Positions 17,281 to 26,694 of a DNA stretch of 64,000 nt are shown here, in pieces (position 1 is the first letter of the stretch; each line of letters opens with the position of its first letter). The DNA is from Shewanella kaireitica (lineage in GTDB: Bacteria > Pseudomonadota > Gammaproteobacteria > Enterobacterales > Shewanellaceae). The translations under genes were made by a program, and so were the position numbers. The stretch is taken from positions 124,001 through 188,000 of the forward strand of contig NZ_JAKIKQ010000002.1 in assembly GCF_023284045.1 (NCBI RefSeq). Reading direction: 5' to 3'. Below the pieces are notes generated by a model. It searched no databases and was not told where the DNA came from. It saw nothing but the letters and a program-made list of their open reading frames with translations.

Positions 17281-20200
17281 CTATGTCTGCTCTGCGTTTT
17301 TCTGGCCATCAAGCCATTTAGATAATTCATCTAATGAGCGCTGCCACAGCTCAAACAGTGCTGGGTGTTGCTCTAATTGATAAGCAGCAGCACTAATTTT
17401 GAGCTGTTCGATATCACGACATTTTGCAGCAAGTTGCGATAATCCCATGCTGGCACTACTGCCCTTTAAGGCATGTAGCACTCGTTCAAAATCTTCAGGC
17501 GCTTTGGCAAGTATCGCCATATGAGCTTGGCTAGAATCTTGATAAAGGCTAAATAACTCCACCACGGCCTCTTTACCCAAATAGCCCATATCTTGGGTCA
17601 GCTGCCCATCATCAAGTAAAGGCTCTAGTTTAGCCTTACTCTTAGCGACACTATCTTGTTCCATCTTTGTACTCGCACCTATCTCAATCTGACGCTCTAT
17701 ATCACCTTCTGTATTGACTACGCCTATTTGCCAATCGGTGACACAGCAATCATTATCGGTGGTATCGGGCTCTTTCGCGCAGCCAAGCCAAACTGACAAA
17801 GCCTGCATATCCAATGGCTTCATCAACACTTGATCAAACCCCGTAGCTTGATAGTTTTCCATATCTTCAGCTTGCAATTGAGCAGTAAAAGCTGCGATTG
17901 GCAATGTGTGACTTGCTTGCGCATTAATCTGTTGCAGCTCTTCCAATAAACTGACTCCCGAACCATCTCCCAGTTGAATATCAAGCATGATGGCATCATA
18001 TTGGGTGGCTGTTTGCAGGGTATAGAGCTTCCGCGCAGCTTCGCAGCTAGTGGCCAATTTAGAGTCATGACCCAGGTGTGCGAGAAACCCCTGAGCCACC
18101 ATCGCATTAATCTTGTTATCTTCTACGACTAAAACGTGCTTCGAACTTACTCGTTTAGCCTGTTGTTGCAGTGTTATATCGGGTCCTTCGCAGACTGTTA
18201 ACGGTAATGAAAAACCAAAGCAACTTCCCTGCCCGACTTCGCTTTTTACCCACAACGCTTTTGTGCTTCTAGGGGCTGAACTCATTAACTCAACCAATTG
18301 TTTACTGATAGCAAGGCCAAGCCCTGTGCCTCGATCGCGACCTTCACTGACCTCACTACTGTAAGCTTTAAAGAGTTGCTTCATCGCGTTCGCATCAATT
18401 CCGACACCGCTATCTTGTACTTTAAATACCAGCTCATCGCGCACTACAGTTACACTTAACTCAACATTTCCTTCAGGGGTAAACTTGATGGCATTTCCCA
18501 ATAGGTTAAACAATACCTGTCGTAATTTTGGCCCATCGACGTAGACCCATTTCGGTAAACTTTTATAGTTCGCCACTAAAGTGAGCCCCGCCAAACTGGC
18601 TCCCGCTAACATAATTGCCGTGACCTCATCCAACAACTGCGCTAAATCTACAGCTCTGGGCTCATTAGCTAACTTACTCTGCTCTAGCCGAGAGAAATCT
18701 AAAATATCGTTAAGCACCGTTTGTAACAGCGTACCGCTATACTGCGACAAAGCCAGCATTTGCCTTTGTGCAGGTGGTAAATTAGAGTGCCCAAGTAATG
18801 TTAATGTACCCAGGAGCCCATTCAGCGGTGTTCTAATCTCATGACTCATAGTGGCTAAAAACAGTGATTTAGCTTGGTTAGCTTGCTCTGCCATGTCCCT
18901 GGCTAACACATGACCTTTTGCTTCTTTGTCTAACTGCACATTAGCCTCTGCCAACTCTAATGTTCGCGCCTCGACTTTCGCTTCCAAGGCTTGCTTATGC
19001 TCATATAACTCTTCTGCAGTATCACGCAGCTCTGCTTGCAATTTAAGATTGTGTTCAGTCTTTTGCTTAAACGCTTTAATTGCACTCGCCATCGCAGCAA
19101 GTTCATCATCGCCTTGGGTATCAATAGTCACTGCAGTGTTACCTAGACTTAACTGCGCTAATGCGTTGGTGGCGGCATTAAGCTTGAGCGCTATGCCCTG
19201 ATAGATCACCTTATAAATAACGAACGCTATCACTAACAACATAAGTAACCCTGTAAATAACAGGCTCACCTTCGACCAGCTCAGTTGGCTTAGGTAATCG
19301 CTTCTGGCATTATCGGCCTCTATACGTTGTGTACGCATGGCGCTATCGACAGCGCCATTTAGCGCGTCGAGTTTGTCGGTAAGTGCCTGCAGTTGTAACT
19401 CTTGGATTTGGTTTAGTTGAGTATGATGTTTTTGCAGCAAGATACTTTGCGGCAAGGCTTGCAAAATAGTGACCTGTTTTGCAAATGCTTTTGCCCGTAC
19501 GGGGTCGCGTATAAAGTTAGATAAACTGGTTAAAGAAGCAAAATAGCGGACACCGGCGTCAGAGCTAGGATCATTAAGACCAGAAAGTGATACCCCTAGT
19601 TGTGCTAACTGGCTGTCATTTTTAGCTAATGAATTAAACACTGTACTGTCTAACTCTGGTGACTGAAACACCTGTCCCATCAGCGCTATATTATGCACGA
19701 TCTTCAGTGCTCGATTCAGTCGCTCTTGAATATCAACATCTTGCTCTATCAAGCTATCAAGTAACTTAGACGTTTGCTCTGTACCCACAGCTTGCGGGTA
19801 AGCTAAACTGAGTTTAGACAAAATCCCCGAATCGACAATCGCAAGCTCCGCTAACAATAACTCAGTACTTTGATTTGAGGCCTCCACCAGCGCTTTACCC
19901 TGTAACTGCAATTGGTAACCAGCCAAAATGCGCTGACCAACTTGTTCCCCAAGCAAGGACAGATCGCCAATGATGTCCGATGCGCTTTGCTCAAGGCCTA
20001 GATCAAAGTTCACATCGAGGGCTTTAAGTACTTTAATCGCATTTAGCATAGCCGCGCTGTTAATTGACAATTTTCGCCCAATTAACTGCCGTTGCGACTC
20101 TTGCTCAGACTGCCCAAGTCGCTTAGCATTTTCGGCGAGGGCGTTACTTGATAACACCAATTGACGAGCAGCCTCAGATGCAGGCAGCGCTCTGTCGTAA

Positions 20201-20370
20201 AGATATTTGTCAGCCTGCTGCACCCAGTGCAGACTTAAGCTTCCAAGAGAGACCAATAGCAGTAACAACAGCGCTAATAAACTGAAGGCCAGCATTAAGC
20301 GACCTATTAGGCTCTTTCTTGATAAAGATAATCTGGGGCGCGGCAATAAGGATAATGACAAAGGACTCAC
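17281..20370 (-). CDS. torS: TorS-type hybrid sensor histidine kinase
   Basis: 1029 residues. Domains in order: membrane segment at about 23-47, a long periplasmic sensor part to about 365, second membrane segment at about 368-392, HAMP, HisKA (TMSHEIRTPLNGLLG), HATPase (NLLGNAIKFTPEG, GTGLGLAIS), receiver (AIMLDIQLGDGSG) and a C-terminal Hpt domain (HALKGSSASMGLSQLAAKC). This phosphorelay layout is that of TorS, which senses TMAO with TorT in the periplasm and relays to TorR. It faces torT divergently across 72 bp, and torR lies on its strand behind torT. Confidence 0.9.
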   Translation of the reverse strand: MSPLSLSLLPRPRLSLSRKSLIGRLMLAFSLLALLLLLLVSLGSLSLHWVQQADKYLYDRALPASEAARQLVLSSNALAENAKRLGQSEQESQRQLIGRKLSINSAAMLNAIKVLKALDVNFDLGLEQSASDIIGDLSLLGEQVGQRILAGYQLQLQGKALVEASNQSTELLLAELAIVDSGILSKLSLAYPQAVGTEQTSKLLDSLIEQDVDIQERLNRALKIVHNIALMGQVFQSPELDSTVFNSLAKNDSQLAQLGVSLSGLNDPSSDAGVRYFASLTSLSNFIRDPVRAKAFAKQVTILQALPQSILLQKHHTQLNQIQELQLQALTDKLDALNGAVDSAMRTQRIEADNARSDYLSQLSWSKVSLLFTGLLMLLVIAFVIYKVIYQGIALKLNAATNALAQLSLGNTAVTIDTQGDDELAAMASAIKAFKQKTEHNLKLQAELRDTAEELYEHKQALEAKVEARTLELAEANVQLDKEAKGHVLARDMAEQANQAKSLFLATMSHEIRTPLNGLLGTLTLLGHSNLPPAQRQMLALSQYSGTLLQTVLNDILDFSRLEQSKLANEPRAVDLAQLLDEVTAIMLAGASLAGLTLVANYKSLPKWVYVDGPKLRQVLFNLLGNAIKFTPEGNVELSVTVVRDELVFKVQDSGVGIDANAMKQLFKAYSSEVSEGRDRGTGLGLAISKQLVELMSSAPRSTKALWVKSEVGQGSCFGFSLPLTVCEGPDITLQQQAKRVSSKHVLVVEDNKINAMVAQGFLAHLGHDSKLATSCEAARKLYTLQTATQYDAIMLDIQLGDGSGVSLLEELQQINAQASHTLPIAAFTAQLQAEDMENYQATGFDQVLMKPLDMQALSVWLGCAKEPDTTDNDCCVTDWQIGVVNTEGDIERQIEIGASTKMEQDSVAKSKAKLEPLLDDGQLTQDMGYLGKEAVVELFSLYQDSSQAHMAILAKAPEDFERVLHALKGSSASMGLSQLAAKCRDIEQLKISAAAYQLEQHPALFELWQRSLDELSKWLDGQKNAEQT

Positions 20371-20393
20371 TCTTCTACGCTATGCTGTTACAA

Positions 20394-20419
20394 TATCTAA
20401 CATTAGTATCTAACATTAG
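20394..20419. repeat. 13-bp tandem duplication in the torS-torT promoter
   Basis: TATCTAACATTAG is present twice in direct tandem, in the 72-bp divergent gap between torS and torT. It may duplicate a promoter or binding element. It does not match the TTCATAT core of a tor box. Confidence 0.7.
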
Positions 20420-20442
20420 CACGAAACAAAGGGATGTTAACT

Positions 20443-21507
20443 ATGGCGAAAGCTTTACTGCAATGGAAAAGTCTACTACTTGCGCTTTCACTCGTCAGTC
20501 CATTAGTCAATGCAGCAGTTACCGTGCCTACATGGTCGCTTGAGCAGCGAGAGCCCTTTGATCAAACCATTCAGCAAACAACATCAATACAATATACTCC
20601 ACTTGCTCAAGCCAAAAAGGACTGGCGGATTTGCGTGTTGATGCCGCATTTAAAAGATAGCTACTGGACTGGTATTAACTATGGTTTAGTAGAGCAAGCT
20701 AAAAAACTGAACCTACATCTAGCAGTGTTTGAAGCCGGTGGATATTACGCGCTGGACAAACAGTTAAGTCAGCTCGACAACTGCATGAAGCACAGCTACG
20801 ATGCGATCTTGCTTGGCGCAGTCCGCCCAGACATACTCGAGTTCTATCAACCGCCTCTCAACAAACCCATTATCGCCTTAGTCAATCGTTTAGACAGCAA
20901 ACAAGTTAGCACCCGGATCGGAGTAAACTGGTATCAAATGGGCTTTCAAGCGGGTCAATATATACGTAGTCAAACCATTCAACCAACCCAAGTTGCACTG
21001 TTAGCTGGCCCCGATAAACAAGGCGGCAGTGGCTTAGTTGAACAAGGGTTAACCGCAGCGCTGATCAACAGCCAAGTGACTATTTCAGCAGTGCGTCACG
21101 CTGACAACAATCGTAATTTGTATCGCGATGAAATTGAGAGCCTCCTAAGCAGCCAAACACCACAATATATTCTAGGCAGTGCAGTAGCCATTGAAGCTGC
21201 TGTCGCTATTTTAAGGCAGCTGCAACTTGAAGATGATATCAAACTGGTTAGCAGTTACCTCTCACCGGCGATTCTTCGTGGGATCTATCGGGATAGGGTT
21301 GAATTTAGTAATGATGACTTAGTCGTTATACAAGGTATGCTCGCCATTGATGTGGCAGTAAAAGAGCTTCAAGGCGCAGCAATCTTTGGTGATATTGGCC
21401 CAAAAATTCAGAGCCAGAGTATCGGTAATATTAATAAGCAAGTACTAAAAACCAGCTTAGCGCCGGCTGACTATTACCCCATTTATCGCGTTAACGGGGT
21501 CGACTAA
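20443..21507 (+). CDS. torT: TorT periplasmic TMAO-binding sensor partner
   Basis: 354 residues from the ATG at 20443, chosen over 20434 because AAGGG then lies at a normal 9-bp distance. It starts with a signal peptide (MAKALLQWKSLLLALSLVSPLVNA), followed by a periplasmic binding fold like that of sugar-binding proteins (WRICVLMPHLKDSYWTGINYGLVEQAK, DAILLGAVRPD, VALLAGPDKQGGSGLVEQG). The two-lobed family binds TMAO and docks to the TorS sensor domain. It is convergent with torR and divergent from torS. Confidence 0.92.
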   Translation: MAKALLQWKSLLLALSLVSPLVNAAVTVPTWSLEQREPFDQTIQQTTSIQYTPLAQAKKDWRICVLMPHLKDSYWTGINYGLVEQAKKLNLHLAVFEAGGYYALDKQLSQLDNCMKHSYDAILLGAVRPDILEFYQPPLNKPIIALVNRLDSKQVSTRIGVNWYQMGFQAGQYIRSQTIQPTQVALLAGPDKQGGSGLVEQGLTAALINSQVTISAVRHADNNRNLYRDEIESLLSSQTPQYILGSAVAIEAAVAILRQLQLEDDIKLVSSYLSPAILRGIYRDRVEFSNDDLVVIQGMLAIDVAVKELQGAAIFGDIGPKIQSQSIGNINKQVLKTSLAPADYYPIYRVNGVD

Positions 21508-21543
21508 TTAGCTTTACTATTTTCGGTCATCCAAACTCTAGCT

Positions 21544-22254
21544 CTAATCTTTAACCTTGGCGGCAAATAGATAGCCTTCACCATGTACAGTAACAAATAG
21601 CTCAGCAGATAATTTATTGCGCAATCGTCTGATGATGACATCGATGGTTCTGTCATTAACGTCTTGATTACGGTGGCTAGTTTGCTGCATCAGTCTGTCT
21701 CGTGACAACACTTGTTGCGGATGCAGTGCAAAAGCGGTGAGCAGTTCAAACTCAGCTTTAGTCAGCTTAATAACCTCTGCATTACAGCTTAATTGGCGGC
21801 TATTCAGTTCTAATATGTAGTCATTAAAGGCAATGATGTTGTCATTTGGGTCTGCTTGAGCAGCGCTTTCATCTTTCGCTTTTTGCACTAAAGATATGCG
21901 CCAAAGTAGATTTTTAACTCTGACTAACAGCTCTCTTAACTCGAATGGTTTAGTGACATAATCATCTGCGCCCATCTCCAAGCCTACGATTTTATCGATG
22001 GTCTCATCGCGGCCAGTCACTAAGATGATCCCCACATCACCACGGCTGCGCAGTTCGCGAGCAAGACTTAAGCCGTCTGTGCCTGGTAGGTTAATATCGA
22101 GCATGACCAAATCGATGTGTTGCCGCTCAAACTCATGCCACATCTGCTCACCATCTTGAGCTTCGACGACTTGATAGCCCTCTTTCTCAAAATAGCCTTT
22201 TAATCTAGCTCTAATGACGGCTTCGTCATCAACAACCAGCACCCTATAGCCCAT
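21544..22254 (-). CDS. torR: TorR response regulator (OmpR family)
   Basis: 236 residues. The receiver domain has VVDDEAVIR, the phosphoacceptor in VMLDINLPGTDG, and the Lys in VTKPFELREL. The C-terminal winged helix (LTKAEFELLTAFALHPQQVLSRDRLMQQT, IRRLRNKL) is of OmpR type. TorR controls the TMAO respiratory genes; it probably acts on the tor boxes in front of torF at 23353-23393. The reductase genes (torCAD or torECAD) are not in this window. The 293 bp upstream, before torF, hold no clear tor box. Confidence 0.92.
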   Translation of the reverse strand: MGYRVLVVDDEAVIRARLKGYFEKEGYQVVEAQDGEQMWHEFERQHIDLVMLDINLPGTDGLSLARELRSRGDVGIILVTGRDETIDKIVGLEMGADDYVTKPFELRELLVRVKNLLWRISLVQKAKDESAAQADPNDNIIAFNDYILELNSRQLSCNAEVIKLTKAEFELLTAFALHPQQVLSRDRLMQQTSHRNQDVNDRTIDVIIRRLRNKLSAELFVTVHGEGYLFAAKVKD

Positions 22255-22503
22255 ATATCACCTCTACCTATTGCTTCCAAAAACTGTTTAGGTATTTTGC
22301 ATCACTGTATTAACGCCACATTATATACCTGTTCGACCTCAAGATGCCTGTTTTCAGAGGCAATTAAAAGTGATTTAGACAAGGCTTAAATCCCCGTGCA
22401 ATTATACATAATTTAGCCGCTAACACACGTCGAGAGTCCTCAATCTGACCCACTACAGATTAATACTCCAGCGTTACCTTCAGCTTAGGTTACCCGCGAT
22501 AAC

Positions 22504-22532
22504 AAAAAGCCGACTCTATTAAGTCGGCTGTT
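22504..22532 (-). terminator. Terminator of torF
   Basis: AGCCGAC and GTCGGCT pair around an 8-nt loop, with a T-run on the minus strand, about 20 bp after the torF stop. Confidence 0.85.
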
Positions 22533-22547
22533 ATATGAGGGTATAGA

Positions 22548-23294
22548 TTAAAAACTCTTACTTAAACCAAAGACCACACGATCATCAAAGATCTCTGTTT
22601 GCGTGCCATACACTAGGTGAGACTCATCAACTGAACTGCCATGGTAACGCAAGTCAAAATCTAAACCCACATAGCTCGCTGCAACACCTAGGTTCCAGTG
22701 AGTCCAACCTTCAGCGCCTTCACCATCAAGATCTTGGTAACCGAATGAGCCTGAAACCTTAATACCGTTGTTAAAATCATAGCTTGGATGAACTGCATAG
22801 TTAACACCTTGCCAACCCTCTACGCCAAACCAGTCGTCAATAGTTGGAGTCACTTCTAAGGTGACATTCGCCTGACCAAACTGCTTACCAACCTTGACCC
22901 ATAATTCAGTGTAGTTTGAGTAAGAAGCGCCCGGATAAAGATATGAAAACACCATAACATCGTACGTAACACCACTATCACCAAAGCTACCAGCTTTGCC
23001 AATATAAGGCGCCGTGACTATTTCGAGGTTAGGATCTGCAAACTTAATGTTTGATGCAAAAACGCCGGTGTACCATCCATCATCGTTACCCCAACCCAAC
23101 GTGCCCTGTACAACGGGAACATCGCCATCCATTGTTTCAGACTCACCACGAAAAACGTAGTCAGTAGCAAACTTAACGTTACCGCTTAGCTGGCCACCAA
23201 ATAGCTCATTGTTATCGGCCGCAATTGCAGTGCCCATCGAAGTCGCCGTTAGGCTTGCAAACATCAAAGCGTGTGCAGTTTTCATAATCATCAT
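22548..23294 (-). CDS. torF: TorF-family outer-membrane porin
   Basis: 248 residues with a signal peptide ending AIAADN, then alternating beta strands with the family landmarks GQLSGNVKFATDYVFRGES near the start and a terminal Phe (GLSKSF), the usual outer-membrane barrel end. TorF is a Shewanella outer-membrane protein regulated by TorR. Two or three nearby Met codons could start translation. Three tor boxes upstream and its position next to torR support regulation by TMAO. Transport substrate unproven. Confidence 0.85.
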   Translation of the reverse strand: MMIMKTAHALMFASLTATSMGTAIAADNNELFGGQLSGNVKFATDYVFRGESETMDGDVPVVQGTLGWGNDDGWYTGVFASNIKFADPNLEIVTAPYIGKAGSFGDSGVTYDVMVFSYLYPGASYSNYTELWVKVGKQFGQANVTLEVTPTIDDWFGVEGWQGVNYAVHPSYDFNNGIKVSGSFGYQDLDGEGAEGWTHWNLGVAASYVGLDFDLRYHGSSVDESHLVYGTQTEIFDDRVVFGLSKSF

Positions 23295-23352
23295 CCCATT
23301 GTGTTATTTGAGACAAATGTTACTCCCAAGTTATTAATAACTTTGGCAGTAG

Positions 23353-23393
23353 ATATGAACCAATAAACCAACAATATGAAAAAATATGAATGG
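23353..23393 (-). promoter_or_regulatory. Three tor boxes upstream of torF
   Basis: On the minus strand the sequence reads TGGTTCATAT (23353-23362), TTTTTCATAT (23374-23383) and CCATTCATAT (23384-23393), each containing the TTCATAT core of the TorR site CTGTTCATAT. They lie 59-99 bp upstream of the torF start. Confidence 0.7.
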
Positions 23394-23410
23394 TGTTTAT
23401 AGCATTGCTA

Positions 23411-24244
23411 TTATCCTGCCTTTTGCAGCAGCAAACCTTTTAGCTCTTCTATCTGCTGTTTCAACTCTGCGACATCGGCTGCACTCGCAGGTTTATCACT
23501 TACAGGGAAATCAGCATTGGCTTCATCTTCAGCACGCATTGCTGCGGTTTCTTGAGTCATTACGTCAAGCACAGCACCTACCATCATGTTTAAAAATACA
23601 AAAGCGGTCAGAAAAATAAAGCTCAAATAATAGAGCCAGCTCAATGGGTATACCGCCATAGTTTCGTACATCACCGAGGTCCATGACTCAAAGGTCGATA
23701 CCCTAAACAGCGTTAACATTGCCACGGAGACATCGCCCCATAGAAAATCATTAATATCGGCAAACAGCATGCTACCAATAGCGCCGTAGATATAGAAAAT
23801 CACAAACATTAACAGCGCGATATATCCCATTCTTGGTATCGCTTTTAACAGAGCATTCACCAGCATTCTTAGCTCTGGGATCATCGATACTAGACGCAAT
23901 ACTCTGAAAATACGTAGGAGTCTTGCCAGCAAGATTGCCGAGCCACCCGCGGGGATTAAGCTACCAATCACAATGATGGTGTCAAAAATATTCCAACCAT
24001 TACTAAAGAAGCGTTTCGGACCATCACTTGCTAGAAATCGAATCACAATTTCAATAGCAAAAAATACTGTGATGCCAAGATCAAGCAGCACCAGACTTTT
24101 TTCCATCCAGGTAGGCAGGTGGTAGGTATGCGCTCCTATCGATAAAGCGGAGACAATGATGACAAAAATGACAAAGCCTTGAAAAGCTTTGCTGTTATCA
24201 ATTAATTTTAACTTTGACTGTAAAGCAGAAACATTGGCTAGCAC
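23411..24244 (-). CDS. Voltage-gated cation channel, bacterial Nav-like
   Basis: 277 residues with six membrane segments. S4 has arginines at every third position (R108, R111, R114, R117 in the stretch LLARLLRIFRVLRLVS). The pore filter is TLFRVSTFESW at about 178-188, with TFESW replacing the TLESW found in NaChBac-type sodium channels. After S6 comes a short helix that ends in an AELKQQIEELKGLLLQ coiled coil, as in bacterial sodium channels, which form tetramers. Sodium selectivity is inferred from the filter. It lies 116 bp upstream of torF on the same strand. Confidence 0.85.
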   Translation of the reverse strand: MLANVSALQSKLKLIDNSKAFQGFVIFVIIVSALSIGAHTYHLPTWMEKSLVLLDLGITVFFAIEIVIRFLASDGPKRFFSNGWNIFDTIIVIGSLIPAGGSAILLARLLRIFRVLRLVSMIPELRMLVNALLKAIPRMGYIALLMFVIFYIYGAIGSMLFADINDFLWGDVSVAMLTLFRVSTFESWTSVMYETMAVYPLSWLYYLSFIFLTAFVFLNMMVGAVLDVMTQETAAMRAEDEANADFPVSDKPASAADVAELKQQIEELKGLLLQKAG

Positions 24245-24374
24245 GGACTAAATCCTCAAACTCACTTGAAAGCACTTTAAAAAGAGCGATTATTATCCCT
24301 GAATATTCAAGGATCACGTAGTTTAATTAGTAACACTTAATTTTGGGTTAATTTGGCTATGGGAATAGCTAAGA

Positions 24375-25334
24375 TTAACCATAAAATGTGTGACGCCACT
24401 GTGATGGTGAAACCTTGAAAGCTTGTTTAAAATGTTTTCGATAAACACTTTCGGAACCAAAACCGGACAATTCAGCGACTAGAGCGATTGAATTGCTTGT
24501 GGTTTCAAGTAAGGTTTGGCTTAGTTCCAGTCGCTGATTTAGCAGCCACTCATTAAAGCTACAGCCATAAATAGCCCTAAAATGCCGGGTAAAAGTGCGC
24601 CGACTCATCGCACAACGCAGAGCCACATCGTCAATATTGTGTGCTTGCGTTATCTGGGAGCTTATCGATTCCATAACTAACGTCAGACTCGTTTGGCTTT
24701 CTGGCATTTTAGGGATAGGTATGGGTATGTACTGTTGTTGTCCACCCAAGCGAAACGGCGCCGTCACCATTGCTCTTGCAAGGTTGGCTGCCACTTCAGT
24801 GCCCAATAAACGCCTAACAAGGTGCAAACAACAATCTAATGCGGCCGCGACACCCGCCGAAGTGAGTAACTGTTCATGCTCTATAAACAGCGGTTCACTA
24901 TCAAATATCACTTGTGGAAATTGCGCTTTAAACCTATCGCTAAACGCCCAGTGCGTGGTCGCAGCAAGCCCATTTAACAAGCCAGTTTCAGCAATAACAA
25001 ACGCGCCAAGACACAGGCCAACTAACAATGCCCCGTTGCTGTGCGCCAACTGCAAAGCCTCTATTAGCGATGCTGGAGCTGATGGCATTGAGCTTGGCCA
25101 ACTGGGTATTATCACAATATCAGCCTCTACTAACGCCTCCAGCTGTGCTTCAACGGCCAATGAAAAACCATGGCTATTCTTCAACGCCTTCTCAGTCATA
25201 CTAAACAGGGTGAGTTCGAAGGGTTGATAATCGCCTATAAAGACCTCTTCAAAAACCAAACATGGCACAGATAGATGGAACGCACTGATCCCATCGAATG
25301 CCAATACCATAACCTTGAATCGCTTTTTATCCAT
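24375..25334 (-). CDS. GlxA-family transcriptional regulator (DJ-1/PfpI plus AraC)
   Basis: 319 residues from the ATG at 25334, chosen because the family starts at MDKKRFKVMVLAFDG; the frame stays open to 25385. An N-terminal class I amidotransferase-like domain (LVGLCLGAFVIAETGLLNG with the nucleophile-elbow Cys, TTHW) is joined to a C-terminal AraC HTH pair (RTFTRHFRAIYG, ESVYRKHFKQAFKVSPSQWR). Such proteins regulate catabolic or stress genes and usually lack enzyme activity. It is divergent from the MBL-fold gene at 25445, which may be its target. Confidence 0.88.
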   Translation of the reverse strand: MDKKRFKVMVLAFDGISAFHLSVPCLVFEEVFIGDYQPFELTLFSMTEKALKNSHGFSLAVEAQLEALVEADIVIIPSWPSSMPSAPASLIEALQLAHSNGALLVGLCLGAFVIAETGLLNGLAATTHWAFSDRFKAQFPQVIFDSEPLFIEHEQLLTSAGVAAALDCCLHLVRRLLGTEVAANLARAMVTAPFRLGGQQQYIPIPIPKMPESQTSLTLVMESISSQITQAHNIDDVALRCAMSRRTFTRHFRAIYGCSFNEWLLNQRLELSQTLLETTSNSIALVAELSGFGSESVYRKHFKQAFKVSPSQWRHTFYG

Positions 25335-25444
25335 CCCACTGTCCCAATTTGAGCGAAGGGTGACCTTTAGGACAGTATTACACACATATCCACTTTCCTA
25401 TAATGACGCCTATCTGGTCACCACTTTTTTAAACAGGTTATATT

Positions 25445-26236
25445 ATGAAAATTCACCACCTACGCAGCGCTACTTTCATCATTGAATCTGGCGAAAACTT
25501 CATTCTAGTAGACCCGATGCTTGGAGCTAAAGGCACCATCCCGCCCTTCTCTGTTCTACGGTTTAAAGCGCAGAAAAATCCGACGGTAGACTTGCCTACA
25601 AATGCGGACAATCTATTAAACAAAGTCACTCATACTATTTTAACTCATAGCCAAACCTTCGGTTTTAAGCCTTTACAGCATGCAGACCATTTAGATCCCG
25701 CTGGCGAGCAGTTTTTGGTCAGCCGAAGCATTCCGGTCACTACGCCAGCCAAAGACAAAGCATATCTAGAAAAGTACGGCATAACGGTCGCTAACGGTGT
25801 AGATGACTGGCAGACCATTGATTTTTTAGGCGGTAAGATCACCGCGGTGCCGGCGCAGCATGGCCATGGTTGGATCCATAAAGTGATGGCTAACGGCAGT
25901 GGCTTCTTTGTTGAGTTACCCAATGAACCCAGTATTTATATTAGCGGTGATACAGTGCTAACCGCTGATGTCAGACGCGCGCTAACAGAGCTACAACCCG
26001 ATATTACCGTTGTTGCTGCCGGTGAAGCACAGATGGATGTAGGCCAACCATTATTGATGTCAACCAGTGAGATATTGGAATTTGTGGCACTTTCACCTAA
26101 CAAGGTGATAGCCAACCATATGGAAGCGTTAAATCATTGCCCTACTGATCGTAAGACTTTCAAACGTGTATTGGAGGAGAATAAACTAGCAGATAAGGTA
26201 TTTATCCCTGAAGACGGAGAAACCTTATCCGTATAA
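25445..26236 (+). CDS. MBL-fold metallo-hydrolase (UlaG-like)
   Basis: 263 residues, MKIHHLRSATFIIESGENFILVDPMLG at the start, then LTHSQTFGFKPLQHADHLDPAG, AVPAQHGHG, YISGDTVLT and VIANHMEALNHC. The usual HxHxDH motif reads LQHADH, so its first His is lost or moved 10 residues upstream to LTHS by an insertion. The other metal ligands (H in AQHGHG, D in SGDT, H in NHME) are present. It probably hydrolyses an unknown small molecule in the cytoplasm. Divergent from the GlxA regulator across 110 bp. Confidence 0.8.
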   Translation: MKIHHLRSATFIIESGENFILVDPMLGAKGTIPPFSVLRFKAQKNPTVDLPTNADNLLNKVTHTILTHSQTFGFKPLQHADHLDPAGEQFLVSRSIPVTTPAKDKAYLEKYGITVANGVDDWQTIDFLGGKITAVPAQHGHGWIHKVMANGSGFFVELPNEPSIYISGDTVLTADVRRALTELQPDITVVAAGEAQMDVGQPLLMSTSEILEFVALSPNKVIANHMEALNHCPTDRKTFKRVLEENKLADKVFIPEDGETLSV

Positions 26237-26340
26237 AACAATACAGGTAATACCAATACTTATCATAGTCTTAGGATGAAATTAAAAGTAAAGGTATGCT
26301 TTTATCCGTTAATAGGCATTTTAGACTTTAAGTAAACACA

Positions 26341-26360
26341 CAGGGCATGACAATGCCCTG
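26341..26360. terminator. Hairpin between convergent genes
   Basis: CAGGGCAT and ATGCCCTG form a perfect 8-bp stem with a 4-nt loop between the MBL gene and the winged-helix gene. No T-run follows, so termination would be weak. Confidence 0.5.
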
Positions 26361-26397
26361 CATCAATCCAATTGACCTGCTTTAATATAAGGTTTGC

Positions 26398-26694
26398 TTA
26401 ATTCAGCAACTGTTCTATTTGCGCTAAATTTTGGCTAACCCAAGTAGCATTAATTGGCCCCCAATCAGCAATTTTATAGCTGCCTGAATTATTACGTCCC
26501 TCATCTTGAATGAACTCACAATCAATTCCTAAGTCACTAAACGCGGCAATTGAATCTTGCAAGGTTCTGCGGGGCATACCTGTGAGTTTATGCAAAGACA
26601 GTAGATTATGGCTTTCAGTTTCGATTTGATGTGCGATAAACAGCTTTCTATAAAATGCTTTTTGCTGCTTCGATACGGCTTTATGAGGGTTCAT
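26398..26694 (-). CDS. Winged helix-turn-helix protein
   Basis: 98 residues. HNLLSLHKLTGMPRRTLQDSIAAFSDLGIDCEFIQ is a helix-turn-helix with a wing, as in small DNA-binding proteins of unassigned function (YfeC/DUF977-like). A lysine-rich N-terminal segment and a helical C terminus flank it. It is convergent with the MBL gene. Target unknown. Confidence 0.65.
   Translation of the reverse strand: MNPHKAVSKQQKAFYRKLFIAHQIETESHNLLSLHKLTGMPRRTLQDSIAAFSDLGIDCEFIQDEGRNNSGSYKIADWGPINATWVSQNLAQIEQLLN

Noticed and set aside
24595..25227. 210-codon open frame on the plus strand
   Set aside because: Antisense to the GlxA-type regulator; it has no ribosome site or family pattern.
26249..26262. Possible third MITE end (TAATACCAATACTT)
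   Set aside because: Only one end of about 8 bp is present and no partner ATTGGTA follows within 400 bp, so it could be chance.
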